Positions 25,586-33,756 of a stretch of DNA of 64,000 nt are shown here, piece by piece. The number at the start of each line of letters is the position of its first letter. Position 1 is the first letter of the stretch. The position numbers and the translations under genes are program-made. Source of the DNA: Phaeobacter italicus (GTDB lineage Bacteria; Pseudomonadota; Alphaproteobacteria; Rhodobacterales; Rhodobacteraceae); the NCBI RefSeq assembly GCF_001258055.1, contig NZ_CVRM01000035.1, forward strand, positions 86,660 through 150,659, read 5' to 3'. The notes beneath the pieces are model-generated. The model saw nothing but the letters and a program-made list of their open reading frames with translations. It was not told where the DNA came from and did no database searches.

Positions 25586-25603
25586 GGGACGGCCTGCCGT
25601 CCC
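25586..25603 (+). other. Intra-operon hairpin after the TorD-like gene
   Basis: GGGACGG-CCTG-CCGTCCC, a perfect 7-bp stem starting 3 bp after the TorD-like stop codon. No T-run follows, so it is more likely an mRNA processing or 3'-end stability element than a full terminator. The Tat gene starts 38 bp further on with a strong GAGGAGGAGGA ribosome site. Confidence 0.5.
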
Positions 25604-25641
25604 ACAACCCCGTGAACCAACTATCTGAGGAGGAGGATCAC

Positions 25642-25833
25642 ATGACCAGAAAGACCGAGGAGGCCCAGAGCCGCCGCGACTTTCTCAAGCTGGCAGCGAC
25701 CACAACGCCGATTGCGGCGGTGGCGGTTGCAACGACCGGCGGCACGGCCGAGGCGGCCGAGCCAGACCTGACATCTGAGGTGATGCAGGATACCGCGCAT
25801 ACCCGCGCCTATTACGACAGTCTCCGGTTCTGA
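25642..25833 (+). CDS. Small Tat-signal protein of formate dehydrogenase operons
   Basis: 63 residues from ATG 25642, preceded by GAGGAGGAGGAT. It is almost entirely a twin-arginine signal, SRRDFLKLAATTTPIAAVAV, followed by a short tail ending AYYDSLRF. Matches the short 'formate dehydrogenase region TAT target' peptides that sit between the chaperone and alpha-subunit genes in this type of operon. Its job is unknown; a membrane-docked partner of FdhA or a chaperone-titrating peptide are both possible. Confidence 0.82.
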   Translation: MTRKTEEAQSRRDFLKLAATTTPIAAVAVATTGGTAEAAEPDLTSEVMQDTAHTRAYYDSLRF

Positions 25834-25939
25834 CGCACCGGTGATCCGCCAACGCCTGCGGCAACTGGTTGCGTGACGCCCGACCGCCAATGGCCCCTGA
25901 AACCCCAGCGAGCCCGAAAGGGAAGCAAGGGAGGAACAC

Positions 25940-28915
25940 ATGCTTAGGAAAAAGACCAACGGGGTTGCGCGACGCCCCCAGCGGACCAGTATCCTGTCCA
26001 AGGTTGCGGAAAGCTCCGTTGACCGCCGCGCGTTTCTGCGCGGATCCGGCCTGGCCATCGGTGGCCTTGCCGCCATCAGCGCCACGGGTGGCTCTGTCAC
26101 CAAGGCAAATGCCGCAACCGCCGCGGCGGGTGCTGTTGAAACCATCAAATCTGTCTGCACCCACTGTTCGGTCGGCTGTACCGTTGTGGCAGAGGTGCAA
26201 AACGGCGTCTGGACCGGTCAGGAACCCGGTTGGGACAGCCCGTTCAACCTTGGTGCCCATTGCGCCAAAGGGGCTTCGGTCCGCGAGCACGCCCACGGCG
26301 AACGCCGCCTGAAGTATCCGATGAAAAAAGAAGGCGGTGAGTGGAAGCGCATCAGCTGGGAGCAGGCGATCAACGAGATCGGCGACGGCATGATGCAGAT
26401 CCGCGAAGAAAGCGGTCCGGATTCCGTCTACTGGCTCGGCTCGGCCAAGCACAACAACGAACAGGCCTATCTGTTCCGCAAGTTCGCCGCCTATTGGGGC
26501 ACGAATAACGTGGATCACCAGGCCCGGATCTGTCACTCGACCACTGTTGCAGGTGTTGCGAACACATGGGGCTACGGTGCCATGACCAACAGCTACAACG
26601 ACATCCACAATTCGCGTGCGATCTTCATCATTGGTGGCAACCCTGCAGAAGCACACCCTGTGTCGCTCTTGCATGTGCTGAAAGCCAAAGAGCAGAACAA
26701 TGCGCCGCTGATCGTGTGTGATCCGCGCTTTACCCGCACGGCAGCCCATGCCGACGAATATGTGCGCTTCCGTCCCGGCACCGATGTGGCGCTGGTCTGG
26801 GGGATCCTGTGGCACATCTTTGAAAACGGTTGGGAAGATCAGGAATTCATCCGCACCCGCGTGTGGGGCATGGATCAGATCAAGGAAGAAGTGGCGAAAT
26901 GGACCCCGGAAGAGGTCGAGCGCGTCACCGGCACCCCCGGCAGCCAGCTGAAGCGTGTGGCGCGGACGTTGGCCAACAACCGCCCCGGCACCGTGATCTG
27001 GTGTATGGGTGGCACCCAGCACACCACCGGCAACAACAACACGCGCGCCTACTGTATTCTCCAGCTGGCTCTGGGCAACATGGGCACATCGGGTGGCGGG
27101 ACCAACATCTTCCGTGGCCACGACAACGTGCAGGGCGCGACCGACCTTGGCGTTCTGAGCCACACATTGCCCGGCTACTACGGCCTGTCCAAAGGCGCCT
27201 GGGCGCATTGGGGTCGTGTCTGGGGTGAAGATGGCGAATGGCTTGCTGGCCAGTTTGACACCCTCAAAGGGGCCGACGGCAAAGACAAGTCGATGCAGAA
27301 CCTGACGGGTATTCCGGTCAGCCGCTGGATCGACGGCATCCTTGAAGACAAGGAAAACATGGACCAGCCCAACAATGTCCGGGCCATGGTTCTGTGGGGC
27401 CACGCGCCGAACTCTCAGACCCGTATGACGGAGATGAAGACGGCGATGGAGAAACTGGACATGCTGGTCGTTGTTGACCCGTATCCCACCGTTTCTGCCG
27501 TGCTGCATGATCGTACCGATGGTGTGTATCTGCTGCCCGCCTGTACCCAGTTCGAAACCCGTGGGTCCGTCACCGCGTCGAACCGCTCTTTGCAGTGGCG
27601 CGACAAGGTCGTCGATCCGCTGTTCGAAAGCCTGCCGGATCACGTGATCATCGCGAAGTTCGCCAACAAGTTTGGCTGGGCCGATCGGTTCTTCCGCAAT
27701 ATCGAGATGGAAGATGCCGAAACGCCGAACATCGAGAGTGTGACCCGCGAATTCAACCGCGGCATGTGGACCATCGGCTACACGGGTCAGACACCAGAGC
27801 GCCTGAAGACCCACATGGCCAATCAGCACACCTTTGATCGCACAACGCTGCGCGCAGTTGGTGGCCCTGCTGATGGAGATTACTACGGTCTGCCGTGGCC
27901 CTGCTGGGGCAATGCAGAGCTGAACCACCCCGGCACGCCGAACCTCTATGACATGTCCAAGCCTGTCTCAGAGGGTGGTCTGACCTTCCGTGCGCGTTTC
28001 GGCGTCGAGCGGGATGGCGACAATCTGCTGGCCGAAGGTGTCTACTCTGCGGGGTCCGACATTCAGGATGGCTATCCCGAATTCACCTATCAGATGCTGA
28101 AGGATCTGGGCTGGCACACCGAACTGACCCCGAACGAGCGGGCGTATATCGCCAAGGCGGCCGGTGTCGACGGGTTTGCGGACTACACCGAGGAAGTCGG
28201 CGAGCAGAGCATGTCTCCGTTCCCGTCCGACTATGATGACAAGGTGGCAAAGGTGAACTGGAAAACCGACCTGTCCGGCGGGATCCAGCGCGTTGCGATT
28301 GCGCATGAATGTGCGCCCTTTGGCAACGCCAAGGCCCGTGCCGTGGTCTGGACCTTCCCGGATCCGGTGCCGATCCACCGCGAGCCGCTTTATACCAACC
28401 GCCGGGATCTGGTCGAAGACTACCCGACATACGAGGATCGTCATGCCTATCGCCTGCCGACCCTCTATGCGTCGATCCAGAAGAACGACGTCTCCAAGGA
28501 GTTCCCGATCATTCTGACTTCCGGTCGTCTGGTCGAGTACGAAGGCGGCGGCGAGGAAACCCGGTCCAATCCATGGCTGGCAGAGCTGCAGCAGGACATG
28601 TTCGTCGAAATCCACCCGCGTGATGCCAACAACATCGGCGTGCGGGACGGCGCACAGGTCTGGGTCGAAGGCCCCGAAGGCGGCAAGGTCAAAGTCATGG
28701 CCATGGTCACCGAACGGGTCGGTGAGGGCGTTGCCTTCATGCCGTTCCACTTTGGCGGCCACTATCAGGGTGCCGATCTGCGGGACAAATATCCCGATGG
28801 CGCAGACCCCTATGTTCTTGGGGAAAGCTCCAACACCGCGCAGACCTACGGCTACGACAGCGTGACCCAGATGCAGGAGACGAAGTGTACTCTCTGCAAG
28901 ATCAGCGCAGCATAA
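25940..28915 (+). CDS. fdhA: Formate dehydrogenase alpha subunit (Mo/W-bis-MGD, Tat-exported)
   Basis: 991 residues. A twin-arginine signal at residues 28-55 (DRRAFLRGSGLAIGGLAAI) implies a periplasmic enzyme. [4Fe-4S] cysteines C73, C76, C80 and C108 (CTHCSVGC...HCAKG). The metal ligand is C198 in ARICHST, followed by the catalytic-type H199, so this is a cysteine rather than a selenocysteine enzyme. GTQHTTGNNNTRA, NMGTSGGGTNIFRGHDNVQGATDLG and the C-terminal molydopterin-dinucleotide domain (TSGRLVEYEGGGEE) are all present. Length is normal for FDH-N/O-type subunits. AAGGGAGG precedes the ATG. Co-located tupBCA makes tungsten a possible metal. Confidence 0.96.
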   Translation: MLRKKTNGVARRPQRTSILSKVAESSVDRRAFLRGSGLAIGGLAAISATGGSVTKANAATAAAGAVETIKSVCTHCSVGCTVVAEVQNGVWTGQEPGWDSPFNLGAHCAKGASVREHAHGERRLKYPMKKEGGEWKRISWEQAINEIGDGMMQIREESGPDSVYWLGSAKHNNEQAYLFRKFAAYWGTNNVDHQARICHSTTVAGVANTWGYGAMTNSYNDIHNSRAIFIIGGNPAEAHPVSLLHVLKAKEQNNAPLIVCDPRFTRTAAHADEYVRFRPGTDVALVWGILWHIFENGWEDQEFIRTRVWGMDQIKEEVAKWTPEEVERVTGTPGSQLKRVARTLANNRPGTVIWCMGGTQHTTGNNNTRAYCILQLALGNMGTSGGGTNIFRGHDNVQGATDLGVLSHTLPGYYGLSKGAWAHWGRVWGEDGEWLAGQFDTLKGADGKDKSMQNLTGIPVSRWIDGILEDKENMDQPNNVRAMVLWGHAPNSQTRMTEMKTAMEKLDMLVVVDPYPTVSAVLHDRTDGVYLLPACTQFETRGSVTASNRSLQWRDKVVDPLFESLPDHVIIAKFANKFGWADRFFRNIEMEDAETPNIESVTREFNRGMWTIGYTGQTPERLKTHMANQHTFDRTTLRAVGGPADGDYYGLPWPCWGNAELNHPGTPNLYDMSKPVSEGGLTFRARFGVERDGDNLLAEGVYSAGSDIQDGYPEFTYQMLKDLGWHTELTPNERAYIAKAAGVDGFADYTEEVGEQSMSPFPSDYDDKVAKVNWKTDLSGGIQRVAIAHECAPFGNAKARAVVWTFPDPVPIHREPLYTNRRDLVEDYPTYEDRHAYRLPTLYASIQKNDVSKEFPIILTSGRLVEYEGGGEETRSNPWLAELQQDMFVEIHPRDANNIGVRDGAQVWVEGPEGGKVKVMAMVTERVGEGVAFMPFHFGGHYQGADLRDKYPDGADPYVLGESSNTAQTYGYDSVTQMQETKCTLCKISAA

Positions 28916-28928
28916 GGAGAGAAGAGAT

Positions 28929-29522
28929 ATGGCAAGAGCGAAGTTTCTCTGTGACGCCGAACGCTGCATTGAATGCAACGCCTGCGTCACCGCCTGTAAG
29001 AACGAGCACGAGGTGCCCTGGGGTATCAATCGTCGTCGTGTTGTGACCATCAATGATGGCACCCCCGGCGAGCGGTCGATCTCTGTCGCCTGTATGCATT
29101 GTTCCGACGCGCCCTGCATGGCCGTCTGCCCGGTGGATTGCTTCTACCAGAACGAAGAAGGCGTCGTCCTGCACTCCAAGGATCTGTGCATCGGCTGTGG
29201 CTACTGTTTCTATGCGTGCCCCTTCGGTGCGCCGCAGTATCCGCAGGCAGGCAACTTTGGTAGCCGCGGCAAGATGGACAAATGCACCTTCTGCGCCGGT
29301 GGTCCGGAGGAGACGCATTCCAATGCGGAGTTCTCCAAATACGGCCGCAACCGGATTGCAGAGGGCAAGCTGCCCATCTGCGCCGAGATGTGCTCTACCA
29401 AGGCGCTGCTGGCCGGTGACGGTGATGTGGTGTCCGCAGTCTACCGCGAGCGCGTGGTTGCCCGTGGCTTTGGCACTGGTGCCTGGGGCTGGGGAACCGC
29501 CTACGAACAGAAGGGCGGCTGA
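28929..29522 (+). CDS. fdhB: Formate dehydrogenase beta subunit (four [4Fe-4S] clusters)
   Basis: 197 residues. Four cysteine clusters: CIECNACVTACKNEHEVPWG, CMHCSDAPCMAVCPVDC, CIGCGYCFYACPFG and CTFCAGG...CAEMCSTKALL. This is the FDH3-type iron-sulfur subunit that passes electrons from FdhA to the membrane cytochrome b. No signal of its own, so it likely travels with FdhA on the Tat pathway. It lacks the C-terminal transmembrane anchor seen in E. coli FdnH. AAGGAGAG precedes the ATG, 13 bp after fdhA. Confidence 0.95.
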   Translation: MARAKFLCDAERCIECNACVTACKNEHEVPWGINRRRVVTINDGTPGERSISVACMHCSDAPCMAVCPVDCFYQNEEGVVLHSKDLCIGCGYCFYACPFGAPQYPQAGNFGSRGKMDKCTFCAGGPEETHSNAEFSKYGRNRIAEGKLPICAEMCSTKALLAGDGDVVSAVYRERVVARGFGTGAWGWGTAYEQKGG

Positions 29523-29548
29523 TCCGGCCCCCTTCACCCAAAAGGGAT

Positions 29549-29566
29549 GGCCCGCCGCTGCGGGCC
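29549..29566 (+). other. Intra-operon hairpin between fdhB and fdhC
   Basis: GGCCCGC-CGCT-GCGGGCC, a perfect 7-bp stem in the 96-bp gap, with TTTT a few bases later (29573-29576). Could partially terminate or protect the fdhAB segment and so set lower levels of the membrane subunit. Confidence 0.5.
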
Positions 29567-29618
29567 GTCCCGATTTTCGATTTCAAATGACAAGACAATC
29601 CAAAAAGGAGTGTAGCCC

Positions 29619-30845
29619 ATGCTGCGCCTTGCCTTTGCCATTCTGATGCAGCTGACCCTGCTGACCGGGATCGCTACCGCCCAGGACAGCGGTGCCGCCG
29701 CGGCCCCTGATCGCAGCGCCACCGGCGGTGCACAGACGCTTGAGGACATTCTGGCGCGCCAGCGTGGCGAAAAGATCGACGACAGTTTCCGGAGCAACGA
29801 TGTGGGCGCCGGTGCCATCGGCGCAGGGATCACGGAACAGCTCGGCACCCTTGGCGGGGCGTCCGACCCGGAGTTGTGGCGTGCGATCCGGTATAATGCG
29901 GCCAATTTGCGTGTCTCTGCCGGAGGCGATGTTGCCACCGTCTTGGTGCAGGATGGCGGCATGCGCTGGCTCACCTTCCGAGACGGACCGTTGCGCCAAT
30001 ACGGTGGTTGGCTGCTCCTTGGGACATTGGGCGCGCTTGCGGTGTTCTATCTTCTTCGCGGGCGAATCCGGATCGACGAACCCTCGACCGGTCGCACGGT
30101 TACCCGTTTTCAGTTCATCGAACGCTTTGCCCACTGGGTGCTGGCGGGATCATTCATTCTGTTGGGTCTGACCGGACTTGCCAGTCTTTTTGGGCGCATG
30201 GTGATTGCGCCGTATCTCGGCAAAGACATCAACGCGGGTCTGCTGATTTGGAGCAAATGGGTCCACAACAACGTCTCATGGGCCTTCATGCTGGCCCTTA
30301 TCATGGTGTTTGTGATGTGGGTGGCCCACAATATCCCGAACCGGACGGACCTTGTCTGGATCCGTCAGATGGGCGGCATCGTTGGCAAGGCGCACCCGCC
30401 TGCGAAAAAGTTCAACTTTGGCCAAAAGCTGATCTTCTGGTCAGTGATTGTGCTTGGCGCATCGATTTCGGTATCTGGCCTGTCGCTGCTGTTCCCGTTT
30501 GAGCTCCCGCTGTTTGCCAAGACATTTGCGGTGCTGAACGACTCCGGTCTGCCCCAGTGGCTGGGCTATGGCGTGCTGCCTGTTGAGTTGGCCCCGCAGG
30601 AGGAAATGCAGCTGGCTCAGACTTGGCATGCGATTGTCAGCTTTGTCCTGATGGCGATCATCCTTGCCCATATCTACATCGGCTCTGTCGGCATGGAAGG
30701 CGCGTTTGATGCGATGGGCACCGGCGAGGTGGACGAGGCCTGGGCGCATCAGCACCATTCGATCTGGCTGGAGGAAATGCGCGAAAAGGGCGAAGTCACG
30801 AAGGCGGATGGCACCAGCGCCAAAGGCGCCACACCGGCCGAGTAA
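29619..30845 (+). CDS. fdhC: Formate dehydrogenase gamma subunit (cytochrome b556)
   Basis: 408 residues. A signal-peptide-like N-terminus (MLRLAFAILMQLTLLTGIATAQ) and about 120 periplasmic residues precede one helix and then a four-helix cytochrome b domain. Heme-ligand histidines are in FIERFAHWVLAGSF, WSKWVHNNVSWAFM, and the last helices at LAQTWHAIVSFVLMAIILAHIYIG. It anchors FdhAB and hands electrons to the quinone pool or to the downstream cytochrome. The long N-terminal extension is usual for the FDH gamma subunits of this group. It ends 5 bp before the WD40-cytochrome gene. Confidence 0.93.
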   Translation: MLRLAFAILMQLTLLTGIATAQDSGAAAAPDRSATGGAQTLEDILARQRGEKIDDSFRSNDVGAGAIGAGITEQLGTLGGASDPELWRAIRYNAANLRVSAGGDVATVLVQDGGMRWLTFRDGPLRQYGGWLLLGTLGALAVFYLLRGRIRIDEPSTGRTVTRFQFIERFAHWVLAGSFILLGLTGLASLFGRMVIAPYLGKDINAGLLIWSKWVHNNVSWAFMLALIMVFVMWVAHNIPNRTDLVWIRQMGGIVGKAHPPAKKFNFGQKLIFWSVIVLGASISVSGLSLLFPFELPLFAKTFAVLNDSGLPQWLGYGVLPVELAPQEEMQLAQTWHAIVSFVLMAIILAHIYIGSVGMEGAFDAMGTGEVDEAWAHQHHSIWLEEMREKGEVTKADGTSAKGATPAE

Positions 30846-30850
30846 GGCCC

Positions 30851-32263
30851 ATGGCGCTGCGGCCCCTGTCCTGCGCTTTGCGTCAGCCTCTGTCAGGTGG
30901 CATGGCAGAGGTTGGACGGGCTGCGCTGCTATCGGGGCTTGGTCTTCTATGGCTGGGCGCGGCAGCGATGGCACAGGACAACGGCGGTGGCACCCTGACC
31001 TTGCCACTGCCGGAAGCCACAGCCCAAGAGGCCGCAGAATTCACAACCCTCAAGGGGCACGGGGGCCCGGTCATGGCATTGGATGTGTCACCGAGCGGGC
31101 AGGTTGCAACCGGCAGTTTCGACAATGCAGCGGCCCTGTGGACGGGACGGGCGCCCCAGTGGCTGGAGGCCCACGAAGCAGCCGTCACGGCGCTGGCATT
31201 TGTCGATGCAGGCCGGTTGGCCACGGCGGGTGATGATTTCGCGCTTTACCTTTGGCAGGAGGGAGAGGCCAAGGCAGTCCCTATTGGTCAGCACCTTGGA
31301 AAGGTGCGTGCCTTGGCTGTCGCGCCTGACCAGAGGTTTCTGGCGTCTGCCAGTTGGGACGGAGAGATCGGCCTGTGGCCCCTTGGCGAGGGAGAGGCGC
31401 GCAAAATCAAGGTGGGTAGCGGCATCAATGATGTGGCGATTGGCACCGATGGGGCGGTCTATGCGGCAACGATGGCCGGAGAAATCCTGATCTTTGACCA
31501 GCCTGACAGCCCGCCGCAGCGGCTGGTCCAGCAGGGATTTGGCATCAACCAGCTGATCTATGATCCGACTGGGAAATGGATTGCCTATGGTGCGGTCGAC
31601 GGGGCCACGCGGGTGGTTCACAGTGAAACGGGCGCAGCGATTGCCGATTTCACGCTGGATCGCCGTCCCGTCCTTGCGATGGCGCATCATTCTGACAGCG
31701 GATTGCTCGCCGTGGGGGATGGGCAGGGCTATATCATGGTTGTGGACACCAAAGCCTGGCGCATCCATTCCGATTTTCGGGCCAGTAGGCAGGGGCCCGT
31801 CTGGGCGCTCGCCTTTTCTTTGGACGGCCAGACAATCTGGGCGGCGGGATTGGATGATGTGGCCTATGGCTGGCCCGTCGCAGTGATGGGAGAGTTGGAG
31901 GCGGAAATGGCTGGCAATCGCTCTTTTCTGCGGGATCCCGAAACCATGTCGAACGGTGAGCGGCAGTTCATGCGCAAATGTTCAATCTGCCATGCGCTGA
32001 CACCGGACGAGGGGCGCAAGGCAGGGCCAAGCCTGCATCAGGTATTTGGCCGAAAGGCCGGCACACTTGCAGGCTATCGCTATTCCGAGATCCTTGATGG
32101 ATCTGATATAATTTGGGACGAGACGACAATCGATGCCCTCTTCGATCTGGGACCGGATCACTATATTCCCGGTTCCAAAATGCCGATGCAGCGGATCACC
32201 GACCCGCAGGATCGGCTGGATCTGATCGCGTTCATGAAGCGCGCAACTAAGGTGGAGAATTAA
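30851..32263 (+). CDS. Periplasmic WD40-repeat protein fused to cytochrome c
   Basis: 470 residues from ATG 30851 (an in-frame ATG at 30902 gives a shorter signal peptide, LLSGLGLLWLGAAAMAQ). Residues about 60-360 form six to seven WD40-like repeats (FTTLKGHGGPVMALDVSPSG, APQWLEAHEAAVTALAFVDAG, GQHLGKVRALAVAPD). A class I cytochrome c follows: C377-SI-C380-H381, GPSLHQVFGRKAG and IPGSKMP with the axial Met. Directly after fdhC, so it may dock onto the dehydrogenase and pass electrons to soluble cytochromes. WD40-cytochrome fusions are uncommon; function is inference from position. Confidence 0.85.
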   Translation: MALRPLSCALRQPLSGGMAEVGRAALLSGLGLLWLGAAAMAQDNGGGTLTLPLPEATAQEAAEFTTLKGHGGPVMALDVSPSGQVATGSFDNAAALWTGRAPQWLEAHEAAVTALAFVDAGRLATAGDDFALYLWQEGEAKAVPIGQHLGKVRALAVAPDQRFLASASWDGEIGLWPLGEGEARKIKVGSGINDVAIGTDGAVYAATMAGEILIFDQPDSPPQRLVQQGFGINQLIYDPTGKWIAYGAVDGATRVVHSETGAAIADFTLDRRPVLAMAHHSDSGLLAVGDGQGYIMVVDTKAWRIHSDFRASRQGPVWALAFSLDGQTIWAAGLDDVAYGWPVAVMGELEAEMAGNRSFLRDPETMSNGERQFMRKCSICHALTPDEGRKAGPSLHQVFGRKAGTLAGYRYSEILDGSDIIWDETTIDALFDLGPDHYIPGSKMPMQRITDPQDRLDLIAFMKRATKVEN

Positions 32264-32267
32264 CCAA

Positions 32268-32393
32268 ATGAAAGCCATGTTGACGGGATTTGCCGCCATC
32301 ATCGTGATTGCTGCCGGTGCGAATTTCGCGCTGGATCGGGCAGGCTATGCCTCTGATGAGAAATTGTCCGGCCCCTCTGTACGTCTGGACTGA
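32268..32393 (+). CDS. Tiny single-pass membrane protein (41 aa) in the fdh operon
   Basis: ATG 32268, 4 bp after the preceding stop, TGA at 32391-32393, and 2 bp before the response-regulator GTG. Residues 4-22 are a hydrophobic helix (MLTGFAAIIVIAAGANFAL) followed by DRAGYASDEKLSG. Its tight packing among translated genes argues for a real gene. Function unknown; small one-helix subunits often stabilise respiratory complexes. Layout resembles the 52-residue protein at 2413-2571. Confidence 0.65.
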   Translation: MKAMLTGFAAIIVIAAGANFALDRAGYASDEKLSGPSVRLD

Positions 32394-32395
32394 TT

Positions 32396-33751
32396 GTGCT
32401 GACCACTGCCGAGGCACCCCGCGACGAATATGGGGAAAATCTGGCTGGCGCGTCGATCCTTGTGATTGATGACGAACCCGGCATGCGCAATTTCATGACC
32501 AAGATCCTGACGCCCCGCTGCAAAAGGGTAGAACAGGCGGCCTCGGCCGCCGAGGCATCCGCGATTCTTGATCAGGCCCATTTTGATCTGGTGATCCTGG
32601 ACAACATCATGCCCGGTAAAACCGGTCTGGAGTGGGTGCAGGAGCAGCGCAAGGTCGGGCTCTTTGCCGATACGGTGCTGGTGACGGCCTATGCGGATCT
32701 TGAAACCGCAATTCAGGCGCTTCGGGTCGGGGTGGCGGATTTTGTCCTGAAACCTTTTCGGGCCAATCAGATCCTGAACTCTGTGGCGCGGGCATTGGAT
32801 CGCAAACATCTGCGGCGCGAGAATTATCTGCTGAAACATGCCCTCTCTGCAGAAGGGACCGCAACACGTGGCCGACTGCTGGGAAAATCGCCTGCGATCC
32901 AGACCGCACGAGACATGATCACACGGCTGGCGCCAATGCCGACGCCCGTGCTGTTCACTGGTGCGAGCGGAACCGGCAAGGAAATCGCTGCGCGCACGCT
33001 GCATTCGTTGTCGGACCGGGCAGACAAACCTTTTGTCGCGGTCAACTGCGCGGCGATCGCGCCGGATCGCATCGCACATGAGCTGTTTGGCATGGTCGAT
33101 GCGCAGGATCGTCGTCAGGATGGCCTGTTCCTGTACGCCGATGGCGGCACGCTGTTCCTGGATGAAGTCGCCCAGATGCCGGAACAGGTGCAGGCTGCTC
33201 TTTTGCGGGTGCTGGAAGATCAGAGGATCAGACCGGTCGGCGCAGAGCGGGACATTCCGCTAAACCTGCGCTTTCTGTTTGCCACCAACGCGGATCTGGA
33301 CCAGGCCGTGGCGGAGGGGCGTTTCCGGGCTGATCTCTATCACCGGATCAATGTGGTCAACATTCAGATGCCGCCGCTCAAAGAACGGGTGGAAGACATC
33401 GTTGAGCTGGCCGCACTGTTCATGGAGCAGTTTTCGACTACCCTGGCGATGCCCGCTTTGGAACTGGATGCGGAAACCCTGCTGAAATTCAGCCGCTACG
33501 ACTGGCCCGGCAATGTGCGCGAGCTGCGCAACCTGATCGAACGATCGGTGATCCTTGGAGGCTTTCCCGAGGAGTTCGCAGGCACGGGCAGCGTGACTGG
33601 CAGTGCTGCGATGGATACGCTGGACCTGGTGATGCAGCGCCACATCATGCATGTGCTGGATGCCTGTGACGGCAACCGCGCAGAGGCGGCGCGCAGGCTG
33701 GGTGTTTCGCGCAAGACGATTGACCGCAAATGCGCAAGTTGGGGCGTTTGA
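32396..33751 (+). CDS. NtrC-type response regulator lacking the GAFTGA loop
   Basis: 451 residues. REC domain at 18-135 with D25-D26, phospho-acceptor D69 (VILDNIMPG), T near 97 and K near 118. AAA+ domain at about 160-390: Walker A GASGTGKEIAARTL, Walker B GGTLFLDEV, arginine-finger region FRADLYHRINV. The stretch where sigma-54 activators have GAFTGA reads ELFGMVDAQDRRQDGLF, with that loop gone. A Fis-type helix-turn-helix ends the protein (NRAEAARRLGVSRKTIDRK). Such loop-less proteins, for example Rhodobacter capsulatus NtrC, act with sigma-70 RNA polymerase. It is the last gene of the fdh operon and converges on its kinase. Confidence 0.88.
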   Translation: MLTTAEAPRDEYGENLAGASILVIDDEPGMRNFMTKILTPRCKRVEQAASAAEASAILDQAHFDLVILDNIMPGKTGLEWVQEQRKVGLFADTVLVTAYADLETAIQALRVGVADFVLKPFRANQILNSVARALDRKHLRRENYLLKHALSAEGTATRGRLLGKSPAIQTARDMITRLAPMPTPVLFTGASGTGKEIAARTLHSLSDRADKPFVAVNCAAIAPDRIAHELFGMVDAQDRRQDGLFLYADGGTLFLDEVAQMPEQVQAALLRVLEDQRIRPVGAERDIPLNLRFLFATNADLDQAVAEGRFRADLYHRINVVNIQMPPLKERVEDIVELAALFMEQFSTTLAMPALELDAETLLKFSRYDWPGNVRELRNLIERSVILGGFPEEFAGTGSVTGSAAMDTLDLVMQRHIMHVLDACDGNRAEAARRLGVSRKTIDRKCASWGV

Positions 33752-33756
33752 TCGTC

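Noticed and set aside
25685..27928. A 747-codon open frame on the minus strand over fdhA
   Set aside because: Shadow of the alpha-subunit gene; no ribosome site and no recognisable domain.
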